From Minicystis rosea (GTDB taxonomy: Bacteria; Myxococcota_A; Polyangia; Polyangiales; Polyangiaceae): DNA of 64,000 nt. Below are positions 35,084 to 43,955 of this stretch, one piece after another. The notes below the pieces were generated by a model, which worked only from the letters and a program-made list of their open reading frames with translations, was not told the DNA's origin and ran no database searches. The stretch spans positions 8,789,703 through 8,853,702 of the forward strand of contig CP016211.1 in the NCBI GenBank assembly GCA_001931535.1, in the 5' to 3' direction. Every line of letters starts with the position of its first letter. The first letter of the stretch is position 1. The position numbers and the translations under genes are program-made.

Positions 35084-35359
35084 GTGCTGCTCCTGCTCAT
35101 CCGCGCCCTCGACGACGACGGGAAGCTCCCCGGCATCGACATCGACGACATCACCCGCGGAGCGAAGATTCGCTGCCCCCGCTGTCGCTACCCACCGCGC
35201 GCCTCCGATCGTTGGGGCTGCGATTGCGGCCACGTGTGGAACACCTTCGACACGCGCGGGAAGTGCCCAGCCTGCAAGCGCCAATGGCACGACACCCAGT
35301 GCCTCGCCTGCCACAAGTGGTCGCGCCACGAAGACTGGTACGCGCGTTCGCCCGAGTGA
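35084..35359 (+). CDS. small zinc-ribbon protein
   Basis: A 91-residue protein with four CxxC-type pairs: CPRC (about 31-34), CDCG (about 46), CPAC (about 61-64) and CLAC (about 73-76), enough for two zinc ribbons. GTG start at 35084. It follows the zinc-ribbon/PH protein in the same operon. The short N-terminal helix (LLLLIRALDDDG) and acidic stretch may be a partner-binding part. Function unknown. Confidence 0.7.
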   Translation: MLLLLIRALDDDGKLPGIDIDDITRGAKIRCPRCRYPPRASDRWGCDCGHVWNTFDTRGKCPACKRQWHDTQCLACHKWSRHEDWYARSPE

Positions 35360-35507
35360 CGAGCGCGTCCGCTCCCTTCATCGAGCCGAGCTGCTGAAGC
35401 ACACGACGTAGGACCCGACACGCCCCGTCGTGGTGCGGGGCCGTGTGGCTCGCACGACGCGCCGGGAGAGCGCGGCCGGCGCCCTCGACGACGTGTATGC
35501 TCCCGCC

Positions 35508-36566
35508 GTGGCGGCCTCAGTGAGCCTCGTTCGCCGCCGTGCCGGGCACGCGCTCGTGATCGCGCTCGCCCTCGCGCTGGGCGTCGCGCTCACGCGCGGG
35601 AGGCCGCGCCTCGATGCGCCGCCGCTCGATCCTCCGCCGGCACCGCCCCGCCCGCCGCAGGCGGCCGCGATCGCCGAGGAGCATGCGCCCAAGCCGGCCG
35701 CAGCGGCGCCCGCCCTTCCAGTGGTGCGCGCCGATGCGAAGCTCGATCGCGCGGGGCGCACCGCGTTCGCGGGTGGGTATCTCTCCCTCCTGCCCGACTT
35801 CGCCTCGGAGGATGGGGCGTACGATCTGGTCGTCTTCTTCCACGGCAACACCGAGCTCTGCGAGCAGAGCCTCGCCTACGCCCGGATCGGCGCCGTCTTC
35901 GTGACGCAGAACCTCGGGGTCGGCTCGGGCCCATACGAGACGCGCTTCGCGGATCCCGGCGCGCTCCCCGACGTGCTCGCGCGCGTGCAGACCGCGATGG
36001 AGCGGCGCGGGCTCGCGGGCGCGCGGCTCGGCCGGTTGGCGCTCGTCTCGTGGAGCGCGGGCTACGGCGCGGTGCTGCGCATCCTCTCGCAGCCGGCGCT
36101 CGCGGAGCGGGTGGACGCGGTGCTCATGCTCGACGGCATCCACATCGGCCGCGTGCCCGGGCGGCGCGCGCCGGCCGTCGATCAGATCGCGCCCTACGAG
36201 CGCTTCGCGCGCTGGGCGGTCTCCGGGAGCAAGCTCTTCACCATCACGCACTCGGACATCGCGCCCGACGCGTACGTGGGCGCGCGCGACACCACCGACG
36301 TGCTCCTCCGAAGGCTCGACGTGCTGCGCGCCGCGGACGGCGAAGAGGGCGCGGTCCCCGACATCCCCGCGGCGAACGGCGTGCTCTCGAAGCCGTTCCG
36401 CGTGCCGCTCTCTCCGCTCACGATCGCGGAGAAGGGGCAGCTCCGCGTGCGGGGATACGCCGGGGATCAGGCCGATCATCACATCCTCCACCTGCTGGAG
36501 ATGGGGACGATCGCGCTGCCCGATCTGGCCCGCTGGTGGGCGCGCCCGAGAGAAGCCTCGCCGTAG
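35508..36566 (+). CDS. secreted or anchored alpha/beta-hydrolase-fold protein
   Basis: A 352-residue protein with an N-terminal hydrophobic segment (ALVIALALALGVAL), a Pro/Ala-rich linker to about 65, then a hydrolase-like core: LVVFFHGN (oxyanion region) and a nucleophile elbow SWSAGYG that departs from the usual GxSxG at the first glycine. A possible catalytic His is in DHHILHLL near the C-terminus. The start is uncertain among GTGs at 35430, 35508 and 35520; 35508 places the hydrophobic segment correctly. Probable serine hydrolase of unknown substrate. It ends 18 bp from the convergent MYXO-CTERM gene. Confidence 0.65.
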   Translation: MAASVSLVRRRAGHALVIALALALGVALTRGRPRLDAPPLDPPPAPPRPPQAAAIAEEHAPKPAAAAPALPVVRADAKLDRAGRTAFAGGYLSLLPDFASEDGAYDLVVFFHGNTELCEQSLAYARIGAVFVTQNLGVGSGPYETRFADPGALPDVLARVQTAMERRGLAGARLGRLALVSWSAGYGAVLRILSQPALAERVDAVLMLDGIHIGRVPGRRAPAVDQIAPYERFARWAVSGSKLFTITHSDIAPDAYVGARDTTDVLLRRLDVLRAADGEEGAVPDIPAANGVLSKPFRVPLSPLTIAEKGQLRVRGYAGDQADHHILHLLEMGTIALPDLARWWARPREASP

Positions 36567-36584
36567 GAACGCTCGGAACGCGAC

Positions 36585-38801
36585 CTAACGCGCGCGCCGC
36601 CGCCGGCCGATGGCCCCGATCGCCGCGAGCCCGAAGAGCCACGTCGCCGAGGGCACCTCGTCGTTCCCGCCGGCGGCGCGACACCCGCACCCGCTGTCCG
36701 TGAGGCCGCTTCCGCCGGCCCCGCCGCTCCCGCCGCCCTCGCCGCCGATGCCGCTCCCGCTGCTCGCGCTGCTGCTCGTCGAGCTGGCGCTGCTGCTGCT
36801 CGAGCTGCTCGCGCCGCCGCCCGTGCCGCCGCTGCTGCTGCTGGAGCTGCTGCTCGTCGTCGGGTTGTTGCACTGGCACGCACCGCCCATGCACGTGCCG
36901 TCGCAGTCGATCTCGGCGCACGTGGCGCCGTCGCCCTTGGGCGCGTGCTGGCAGCCGCCGCTCGTGTCGCAGGTGTCGACCGTGCAATCGTTCAGATCGT
37001 CGCAATCGAGCGGCGCGCCCACCGTGCACGCGCCGCTCATGCAGACCTCGGCGCCGTTGCACACGTCGCCGTCCGCGCAGCTCGTGCCGTCGGCGGCGGC
37101 GGTGTGCTGGCAGCCCGTGATCTTGTCGCACGTGTCGATGGTGCAGGGATCCGTGTCCGCGCAATCGAGCGGCGTGCCCATGCACATGCCATTGGCGTCG
37201 CAGACCTCGACGCCGTTGCACGCGTCGCCGTCGGAGCACGACGTGCCCGCCGCGAGCGGCGTGTGCGTACAGCCCGTCGCCGGCGCGCAGGTGTCGGTGG
37301 TGCAGGGGTTCTGATCGTCGCAGGCCGGCGCCGTCGACGCCACGCAGGCCCCGTTGCCGTCGCACACCTCGTCGCCGTTGCACGGATCGGCGTCGGGGCA
37401 GGCCGCGCCCTGCGGCTTGTTCACGCACACGTTGCCGGCGCATTGCCGGCACGCGCCGCCGCATTGCGCATCCATCGTGCAGGCCTTGCCCCCGTTGCTG
37501 AAGTCGACGGCGCAGTCGTCCGTGTCGGCCGACGTGGCGCTCCGCGTGGCCACCTCGTCGGTCCCCGGCGGCGTGGCCAGGGACGTCACGCCCGCATACG
37601 CGCCGTCGCCGAACACCACCACGTCGAGCAGCGTGTTCGATCGATCGAGCAACAAGATCTCGTCGCCCGTGTCGGCGAGCTGGAGGTTCGGCGTGGCCGC
37701 GCTCGTCCAGGCGGTGAACGGCGTCAGGTCGGAGAGTTTGGCGTCGGGCGCCGCGCCGAAATAGGCCTGGTACGCCGCTCCATCGCGGGCCACCACGTAC
37801 GATGCGCCCGCGGCGATCGTGGCCCCCGCGGGGAACATGAACATGCCCTCGTTGCCGTCGGGCGTCTCCTCGTCGCCGATCTTGAAGTTGGTCAGCGTGA
37901 TCGGCCCCGGCGAGACGTTGCGCACGGCGTACCACTCGTCGCTGCCACCGCCCGACGAATTGGCGAGGAAGCGCTGCACCACGAGCGGCGCGTACACCTC
38001 GCCGTTCGTGTCGAAGTACAGATCGAAGTTGTAGTCGACGACTCCATCCATCACCTCGTCCCACGTGTTCGGGTGGTTCGTCGCCGTCGGATCGCCGTAG
38101 TCGCTCACGCAGTCGAGCGCGTTGGAGATGGCCGGCCCGCCGACGTCGATCGTCACGTCGTTGGCCGCCGTGCGGAACGTGGCCACGGTGAAGCGCAGCG
38201 GCGTGGCCGGCGGGCCGTTGAGCCCGAGCGCGCTCCACGGGACGAAGATCTCCACGTCCCCGACCGACCCCACCGCCGCCTCGACGTCGGCGACCTTGTT
38301 GAAGCCCGTGTCGATGACCTTCGCCTTGCCGCCGGAGCCGAAGACCGTCTCCACGAGCCGCTCCCAGCGCGCGCTCTCGGCCACCGTGGTGTCGGCGAAC
38401 TCCGCGAAGTACGTCTGCCCGCTGCCGGCCACGCGATCCATGTCGATCGCGATCTGCACCTGGAACACCGGCCCCGGGAACAACGACCCCACCAGGCGCC
38501 GCACGAGGAACCCGATCCCCGCGGCGTTGCCCGTCACCTGGAACGCCGCGATGTCCACGACGACCTCGGGCGTGAGGAGATCGGTGCGCGTATCGCTCGT
38601 GGCGTCGCGCCAGATGTACTCGCCGCTCCCGTTCGCGCCGCGCGCGATGAGCCCGAGGTTCGGCCCGTTCGGCGCGCGCGTGAGCCACTCCGTCGGCTCG
38701 CCGTCGACGGTGACGGGGTGGGCCGCGGCGAGCGCGGACGAGAGCAGGATCGAGCCCGCGATCAGCGAGCCAGCGAGGTGGCGGAGCGAGCGTCGCGACA
38801 T
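36585..38801 (-). CDS. MYXO-CTERM surface protein with lamin-tail and Cys-rich repeats
   Basis: A 738-residue exported protein. ATG 38801 opens a signal peptide (IAGSILLSSALAAAHP). Then follow a beta-rich region, a lamin-tail-like domain (about 275-400, EWYAVRNVSPGPITLTNFKIGD cut here as WYAVRNVSPG), five or six Cys-rich repeats of the DxDPCxxDxCdxxxGC kind (about 420-640), a Ser-rich stalk, and the C-terminal sorting signal: CGCR, a hydrophobic segment (WLFGLAAIGAIG) and RRRRAR. That tail is the MYXO-CTERM signal that anchors proteins on the myxobacterial surface. Likely adhesive or structural. Confidence 0.87.
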   Translation of the reverse strand: MSRRSLRHLAGSLIAGSILLSSALAAAHPVTVDGEPTEWLTRAPNGPNLGLIARGANGSGEYIWRDATSDTRTDLLTPEVVVDIAAFQVTGNAAGIGFLVRRLVGSLFPGPVFQVQIAIDMDRVAGSGQTYFAEFADTTVAESARWERLVETVFGSGGKAKVIDTGFNKVADVEAAVGSVGDVEIFVPWSALGLNGPPATPLRFTVATFRTAANDVTIDVGGPAISNALDCVSDYGDPTATNHPNTWDEVMDGVVDYNFDLYFDTNGEVYAPLVVQRFLANSSGGGSDEWYAVRNVSPGPITLTNFKIGDEETPDGNEGMFMFPAGATIAAGASYVVARDGAAYQAYFGAAPDAKLSDLTPFTAWTSAATPNLQLADTGDEILLLDRSNTLLDVVVFGDGAYAGVTSLATPPGTDEVATRSATSADTDDCAVDFSNGGKACTMDAQCGGACRQCAGNVCVNKPQGAACPDADPCNGDEVCDGNGACVASTAPACDDQNPCTTDTCAPATGCTHTPLAAGTSCSDGDACNGVEVCDANGMCMGTPLDCADTDPCTIDTCDKITGCQHTAAADGTSCADGDVCNGAEVCMSGACTVGAPLDCDDLNDCTVDTCDTSGGCQHAPKGDGATCAEIDCDGTCMGGACQCNNPTTSSSSSSSSGGTGGGASSSSSSSASSTSSSASSGSGIGGEGGGSGGAGGSGLTDSGCGCRAAGGNDEVPSATWLFGLAAIGAIGRRRRAR

Positions 38802-38844
38802 CGCCCCGCATGATAGAGGAGCCCCCGCGCGCCGCGCGATCGAA

Positions 38845-40251
38845 TCAGGGCTTCGCCGCCGCGCGCGCCTTGTACGCCTCGTAGGCTTCCATCAGCGCCA
38901 GGTACACCCAGTTGCCGAGCACCTCCGCGCCCGCGCTCGACGGGTGCGCCAGGTCCGCGCCGCCGAGCCCGCGCTGGTACCAGATGCTCATCGATCCGAA
39001 CCCGCCCATCGCGCCCAGCGTATCCCAGTAACCGCACCCGACCTCACCCGCGACCTTGCGCTGGAGGGCGGCGAGCTTCGGCACCACCGGCCGGCTGCGG
39101 AAGCTGCCGTCGGCCTTCTTCTCCGCGCGATCGAGCGGCCCCACCAGCAAGCACGCCGCGTTCGGCCGCGCCGTCTTCACCTGCTGGAGCACGGCCTTCA
39201 TCGTCGCTTCGTATTGGTCGAGCGGGTAGAGCTCGCCGTCCTCGCTCTCGTTCATCCCGTACTGGAACACGGTGAGCTGCGGATCGCGCATCCTGAGCTG
39301 CTCGGCCCAGTGCGCGTCGTCGGTCTGATCGAGGAAGCGGATGCGGCACCCTTGGATGCCGAGCGCGTCGAGCACCACGCCGGGCTCGTCGCGCTCCATC
39401 CACACCCCGAAGGCGCGCACGTTGGCCGACGTGACGCGCACGGTCAGCTCGTGACTGCCATCGGGCACCTCGTAGACGCGGAGCGCGCTCTTCGGCGCAT
39501 CGGCGCGCGTCTCGATGGTCTCCCGCGGCTTGCCGTCGACGAGCACCTCCATGGTGCCGCCGTTCGGCTGCTCCAGGTAATCGAGCACGAAGCGCGACAC
39601 CTTCTGCCCGAACGCACCGCTCGTGGTCGTCGCGAACTTCGAGAACACCCCGGGCCCCTCGGCGCGGAACGAGACGCCGCCGAGCCCGTAGAGCCCGTCC
39701 TTGGCGAAGGGCCCGACCACGCGGCTCACCGTCCACCCGGGCGCCGCGAAGCGCACCACGTCGTTGTGGAAGTAGCCCGGCCAGGCGTTGGCCATGAGCA
39801 TGAACCCGTGCCCCGCGTCGCCGAAGCGCTTCTGCAAACGGCGCCGCAGCGTGGCCGTGACGAAGTCGCTGGCCACGATCGAGTCGCCGTAATAGCTGAT
39901 GCGCGCGATCGACTTGGGCGCCTTCTGCTCCACCGCGAGGAGCGCCGCGAAGAACGGGTCGAGCGCGTGGCCCGAGGGATCTTCGATCGAGCGCGGCGGC
40001 TTCTTCTCTTCCACCGCGGCGGGCACCGCGTCCTTCGCCGCCTGCGGGATGACGACGGCCTCCGGCTGCCGCAGCTCGGCCTGCTCCGTCGTCTCGATCA
40101 CGAGCCGCGCCTCGCCCACGGTCGCCGCCGGCGCGGCCGCGGCCGCGGGCTTCTTCGCCACGAGGCTCGCGCCCTCGGGCAGCGGCGCGAGCAACCGAAA
40201 GCGCCCGAGCTGCGGCACCGCGTAGGGCACCGTCACCAGCACGGCCAACAT
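38845..40251 (-). CDS. SGNH/GDSL hydrolase-like protein, N-terminus uncertain
   Basis: A 468-residue product from the ATG at 40251. It has the SGNH-hydrolase pattern: YYGDSIVASD (nucleophile Ser124), a central GMNES (block III-like Asn) and DLAHPSSAG near the C-terminus (Asp/His). Related proteins act on cell-surface acyl groups, for example O-acetyl esters of polysaccharide or peptidoglycan. The N-terminus is odd: the membrane helix begins before the ATG in the same frame (AAAIAMLAVLVTVPYAV), yet the upstream frame has no ATG, GTG or TTG. A GTG at 40427 in another frame gives a plausible linker, so a frameshift or a non-standard start is possible. It follows the FHA gene. Confidence 0.78.
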   Translation of the reverse strand: MLAVLVTVPYAVPQLGRFRLLAPLPEGASLVAKKPAAAAAPAATVGEARLVIETTEQAELRQPEAVVIPQAAKDAVPAAVEEKKPPRSIEDPSGHALDPFFAALLAVEQKAPKSIARISYYGDSIVASDFVTATLRRRLQKRFGDAGHGFMLMANAWPGYFHNDVVRFAAPGWTVSRVVGPFAKDGLYGLGGVSFRAEGPGVFSKFATTTSGAFGQKVSRFVLDYLEQPNGGTMEVLVDGKPRETIETRADAPKSALRVYEVPDGSHELTVRVTSANVRAFGVWMERDEPGVVLDALGIQGCRIRFLDQTDDAHWAEQLRMRDPQLTVFQYGMNESEDGELYPLDQYEATMKAVLQQVKTARPNAACLLVGPLDRAEKKADGSFRSRPVVPKLAALQRKVAGEVGCGYWDTLGAMGGFGSMSIWYQRGLGGADLAHPSSAGAEVLGNWVYLALMEAYEAYKARAAAKP

Positions 40252-40432
40252 CGCGATGGCGGCGGCGGTGCGCGAGAACAGCGCGTTCTCGCCGTCGGGC
40301 AGCGGCGGTGTGCTCGCCGACGCGGGCGGCGGCGGCGCGCTCGGGGCGGCGCGGGAGCGGGTGCTTCCGATGCGGGGCTTTGCGAGGGGGAATCGGGGGC
40401 CGGCTCGGCCCCGGAGGTACGGCGCACCGGAG

Positions 40433-41839
40433 CTACTGTGCTTCCTTCTTCCGGTTGTACATCTCGGCCGCGCGGTTGCGGCACGCGTGATCGCCCATGT
40501 GCGAGCAGATCGCCTTGAGCATGCGGATCTCCTCGAGCGAGGCGCGACCGCCCCAAACCTTGGGCTCGAGGGCGCGGCGCATGGCCTCTTCGTTCGGCGG
40601 GCCCTGCGCGGGCAGCGGGGCCACGACCTTGGGCGGGTCCGCGGCCTGCGTGCCGCCCGAGTTGTTGAAGCCGCCGGCGGGGCGCGTCCCCGGCTCCAGG
40701 GTCGGCACCGGCGGCGGCTCCTTGGCCTCGATCTCGCGGATCATCTCGGCCGCCTTGGTGCGCTGCTTGGCGTCCACCGTGTCGGTCGAGGCGATCTCCT
40801 TGAGGATCGCCTTCTTCGCCTTCGAGTCGGACGCGGCATTGACCGCCTCGAACTTCATGTCGGCCCAGGCGGCCTCGACCTTCTTGAAGTCCGCGTCGTC
40901 GGTCGGGCGCACGTCCTCGGGGATCTCGAGGAGCTTCTTGTGCGCGCCGTCGACATCCTTGCCCTCGAGCAGCTTGACCGCCTCGGCGAGCTGCTTGGCG
41001 TTCTCCTTGTTGACGATGTGCTTGGTCTGCACCGTCACGGCGGGCGGGCCGCTCTGGGTGACGGCGATCACCACGCCCACGATGAGCGCCAGGAAGACCG
41101 CGGCGCCGATGCCGATCAGCTTGTTCCGGTTCCCCGCCTGCGCCGCGTCGTAGCCCACGACCGCCGGGAGCGTCTGCGTCATGTCGGCGCGGAAGATCTT
41201 GCCCGCGCCCACGAAACGGAGGCGCACGTCGCCGAGCTCGAGCGCGTCGCCCGCTTCGAGGATGCCGCGCTTCAGCTCCACGCCGTTGATGCGGATGCCG
41301 TTGGCGCTGGCCTTGTCGACGATCTCGAAGCGCCCGTTGCCCAGGGCGAACAGCTCGGCGTGCACGCGGCTCACGGAGCTGTGGTTGATGGAGATGCCCA
41401 CGTCCTCGGAGCGGCCGAGGGTGAAGTGCTCCTTGTCGAGCGGGAACTCGGCGCCGGGCTGCGGGCCGATGACCACCACGAGCCGGTTGGGCCGCTGGTG
41501 AACGGGCGGCACGGCGGGCGCCGCCGTGGGCGCGCCTGCCCCGGCCGCGACCTCGTCCCCGAGCTCCAAGCGGTAGTCGCCGAGCTGGATGATGTCGCCG
41601 CCGGCGACGGGCTGCTCCCCGACGACCCGGACGCCGTTGACGTAGGTCCCGTTGTAGCTCTGCGCGTCCCGGAGGACCCAGCCCGGCCCGTTCTTCTTGA
41701 GGATCGCGTGGTTACGCGAGACGTTCCGATCGGTCAGGCGGATGGAGTTCGCCTCGGCCCGTCCGATTCCGTATTCCTCGTGCGCGAGGGGGAGCTGCGT
41801 CTGTTTCCCCTCGTCGTCTTCGATCGTCAGCTTCCACAT
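40433..41839 (-). CDS. membrane protein with two FHA domains
   Basis: A 468-residue protein with two cytoplasmic FHA domains, which bind phosphothreonine peptides. FHA1 spans about 20-95 (GIGRAEANSIRL, SRNHA at 41-45, NGTYVNG), FHA2 about 118-212 (TLGRSEDVGISI, SRVHAEL at 157-163, NGIRINGVEL). One membrane segment follows (about 241-261), then a lysine-rich helical extracytoplasmic part and a Pro-rich region ending in a small Cys pair (CSHMGDHAC). It is a plausible reader of Ser/Thr kinase signals at the membrane, and the SGNH hydrolase gene is next downstream. ATG start at 41839 preceded by a GAACCGGGTTC palindrome. Confidence 0.88.
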   Translation of the reverse strand: MWKLTIEDDEGKQTQLPLAHEEYGIGRAEANSIRLTDRNVSRNHAILKKNGPGWVLRDAQSYNGTYVNGVRVVGEQPVAGGDIIQLGDYRLELGDEVAAGAGAPTAAPAVPPVHQRPNRLVVVIGPQPGAEFPLDKEHFTLGRSEDVGISINHSSVSRVHAELFALGNGRFEIVDKASANGIRINGVELKRGILEAGDALELGDVRLRFVGAGKIFRADMTQTLPAVVGYDAAQAGNRNKLIGIGAAVFLALIVGVVIAVTQSGPPAVTVQTKHIVNKENAKQLAEAVKLLEGKDVDGAHKKLLEIPEDVRPTDDADFKKVEAAWADMKFEAVNAASDSKAKKAILKEIASTDTVDAKQRTKAAEMIREIEAKEPPPVPTLEPGTRPAGGFNNSGGTQAADPPKVVAPLPAQGPPNEEAMRRALEPKVWGGRASLEEIRMLKAICSHMGDHACRNRAAEMYNRKKEAQ

Positions 41840-42080
41840 AGAACCGGGTTCCGGAGACCGCGCGGACTACTTTACCGAGCATCACTGCGGGAAGGCAACG
41901 CTGGTCGGGGCCGAGCGTCACGCGCGGGCACGCAAAAGCGCGCCGGCCCCCTGCCCGTCCGTTCCCGATACGCGAAGAGCCCGGAAGATGTTTGCATCCA
42001 GCCGGCGAGCGTGATGATAACGATGGGTCGGTGGGGGGCCGAACCGTCCTCCGGACGCGCCACGATCGCAGCGAGGCCCC

Positions 42081-43646
42081 ATGGATCACGTCCTCTACTT
42101 CGTCGCCGACCCGTCCCGTGCCGCCCTCGACGCCGCGCGGGAAGGTCTCGAACGGATCAGCCGCCGCGTCTCGGCCCTCCGCAAGGAGAAGATTCACCTC
42201 GCCTTCGAGCAGAGCGCCGCGCGCGCCCTCGCCAAGCTGCGCAGCGGCGGCGCGGACGCCCTCGTGATCGACGCCCGCGGCGAGCACGGCGGCGTCGAGG
42301 AGAGCTGTAGTCTCTCGCTCCTGCGCGGCCTCTTCGGCGAGCACGAGCTCCCGCGCGTCCTCAGCCGGGACAAGGCGTGGCTCGTGATCGACGGCAAATC
42401 GAGCGGCCCGGCCCTCGCGTTCGAAGCCGGCCGCCTCCACATCGCCGGCGTCATCTCCGTCGAGCCCAACGATGGGGGCTCGCCCGGCAAGCCGGGCTCT
42501 GCCCCCAAACCCCCGCAGGACCTCGCCGCCGATCCGTGGGAGGCGATTTGGCAGCGCATCGCTGAGACCACCGCCGTCGGCCGCGGCGGCCGCATCGCCC
42601 TCTGCCTCGCCGGCGGCGGCACCGAAGGCCTACTTTACGAGCTCGGCGTCGTGCGCGCCCTCGAGCGCTTCCTCCCGAGCTTCCGCCTCCAGGACGTCGA
42701 CATCATCTGCGGCATCAGCGCCGGCGCCATCCTCGGCGGCCTCCTCGCCAACGGCATCGGCGCCGACGAGCTCCACGCCGGCCTCCGCGGCCTCCCGAGC
42801 CGCCTCGATCCCATCCGCCGCTCCGACCTCTTCGACCCGAACCTCGCCGAGCTGGGCCGCCGCGCCGTGCGCCTCTCGTGGGAGGTCGCGCGCGGCAAGC
42901 GCAGCCCCCTCTCCGCGCTCTTCCGCCTCCCGCCCGCGGGCATCTTCGCCGGCGACGGCCTGCGCCGCTGGCTCGCGCGCCAGTTCCAGAAGCCGGGCAT
43001 GATCGATCGCTTCGAAGACCTGCCCCACCGCCTCTACATCGGCGCCACCGATCAGGACACCAGCGAGCACGTCGTCTTCGGCTCCAAGGACGCCCCCAGC
43101 GTCCCCATCCACCGCGCCATCCGCGCCTCCACCGCCCTCGCCCCCTTCTACGCGCCCGAGCAGATCGACGGCCGCTACTACGTCGACGGCGGCTTCACCC
43201 GCACCACCAACATGCGCGTCGCCGTGCAGGAGGGCGCGACCTTGGTCCTCCTCGTCGACCCGCTCGTCCCCGTCTCGGTGAACCAGCCCGGCCACGTCGC
43301 CGATCGCGGCGCCGTCTACACCGCCATGCAGGGCTTGAAGAGCCTCATCAACGGCCGCTTCGACAAGGTCGTCCCCACCCTGCGCGCCATGTACCCGCAG
43401 GTCGCCTTCCACGTCTTCCAGCCCGGCGCCGACACCCGCCGCGTCATGGCCGGCTCCCCGATGAAGTACTTCGCCCGCGAAGCCATCGTCGACATGGCCT
43501 ACCGCGAGACCCTCCGCGACATCCGCGGCTTCCGCATGACCCAGCTCGCCCGCGACTTCCACCGCCACGGCATCACCTTCGCGGACCCCGAAGCCGCCCC
43601 GCCCTCCAGCGTGAGCTCGCCCCCGCAGCTCCGCGTGGTGGCGTAA
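42081..43646 (+). CDS. patatin-like phospholipase
   Basis: Predicted lipid acyl hydrolase of 521 residues. The patatin domain (about 170-420) shows the oxyanion loop LAGGGTEG (177-183), the nucleophile elbow GISAG with Ser213, and the catalytic Asp368 in YVDGG. The first 160 residues form a separate N-terminal domain (VLYFVADPS, ALVIDAR) whose strand-helix pattern recalls a receiver-like fold, without obvious phosphorylation residues. ATG 42081. Substrate and location are unknown; no signal peptide is visible. Downstream lie the long repeat arrays. Confidence 0.86.
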   Translation: MDHVLYFVADPSRAALDAAREGLERISRRVSALRKEKIHLAFEQSAARALAKLRSGGADALVIDARGEHGGVEESCSLSLLRGLFGEHELPRVLSRDKAWLVIDGKSSGPALAFEAGRLHIAGVISVEPNDGGSPGKPGSAPKPPQDLAADPWEAIWQRIAETTAVGRGGRIALCLAGGGTEGLLYELGVVRALERFLPSFRLQDVDIICGISAGAILGGLLANGIGADELHAGLRGLPSRLDPIRRSDLFDPNLAELGRRAVRLSWEVARGKRSPLSALFRLPPAGIFAGDGLRRWLARQFQKPGMIDRFEDLPHRLYIGATDQDTSEHVVFGSKDAPSVPIHRAIRASTALAPFYAPEQIDGRYYVDGGFTRTTNMRVAVQEGATLVLLVDPLVPVSVNQPGHVADRGAVYTAMQGLKSLINGRFDKVVPTLRAMYPQVAFHVFQPGADTRRVMAGSPMKYFAREAIVDMAYRETLRDIRGFRMTQLARDFHRHGITFADPEAAPPSSVSSPPQLRVVA

Positions 43647-43680
43647 GCCGAAGAAGGCTGCTCCGCAGCCGCGGCGAGCT

Positions 43681-43955
43681 TTGCAAAGTTGCTCAGGCCC
43701 AACTCGGCAACCGAGTCGCGCTTTGCAACTCTGCTCAGCGCCACCTGGGCGGCCGAGGCGGCGTTTGCAACTTTGCTCAGGCACAACTCGGCACCCGAGT
43801 CGTGCCTTGTAAAGTTGCTCAGGCACAACTCGGCACCCGAGTTGAGCCTTGCAACTCTGCTCAGGCACAACTCGGCACCCGAGTCGCCCTTTGCAACTTT
43901 GCTCAGCGCCACCTGAGCGGCCGAGGCGGCGTTTACAACTTTGCTCAACACCGCC
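43681..43955. repeat. 42-bp tandem repeat array (six full units plus a partial)
   Basis: Units start at 43681, 43723, 43765, 43807, 43849 and 43891, exactly 42 bp apart, with a partial seventh at 43933. Each begins TTGCAAxxTxTGCTCAG or close. Two unit types occur: A (core ACTCGGCACCCGAGT, itself a hairpin; units 1, 3, 4, 5) and B (core CTGGGCGGCCGAGGCGG; units 2 and 6). Neighbouring A units can fold into one long imperfect stem (about 43814-43855). Not a CRISPR: the whole 42 bp repeats, with no unique spacers. Confidence 0.93.

Noticed and set aside
43681..43955. CRISPR array
   Set aside because: The whole 42-bp unit repeats, with no unique spacers and no cas genes in the window.
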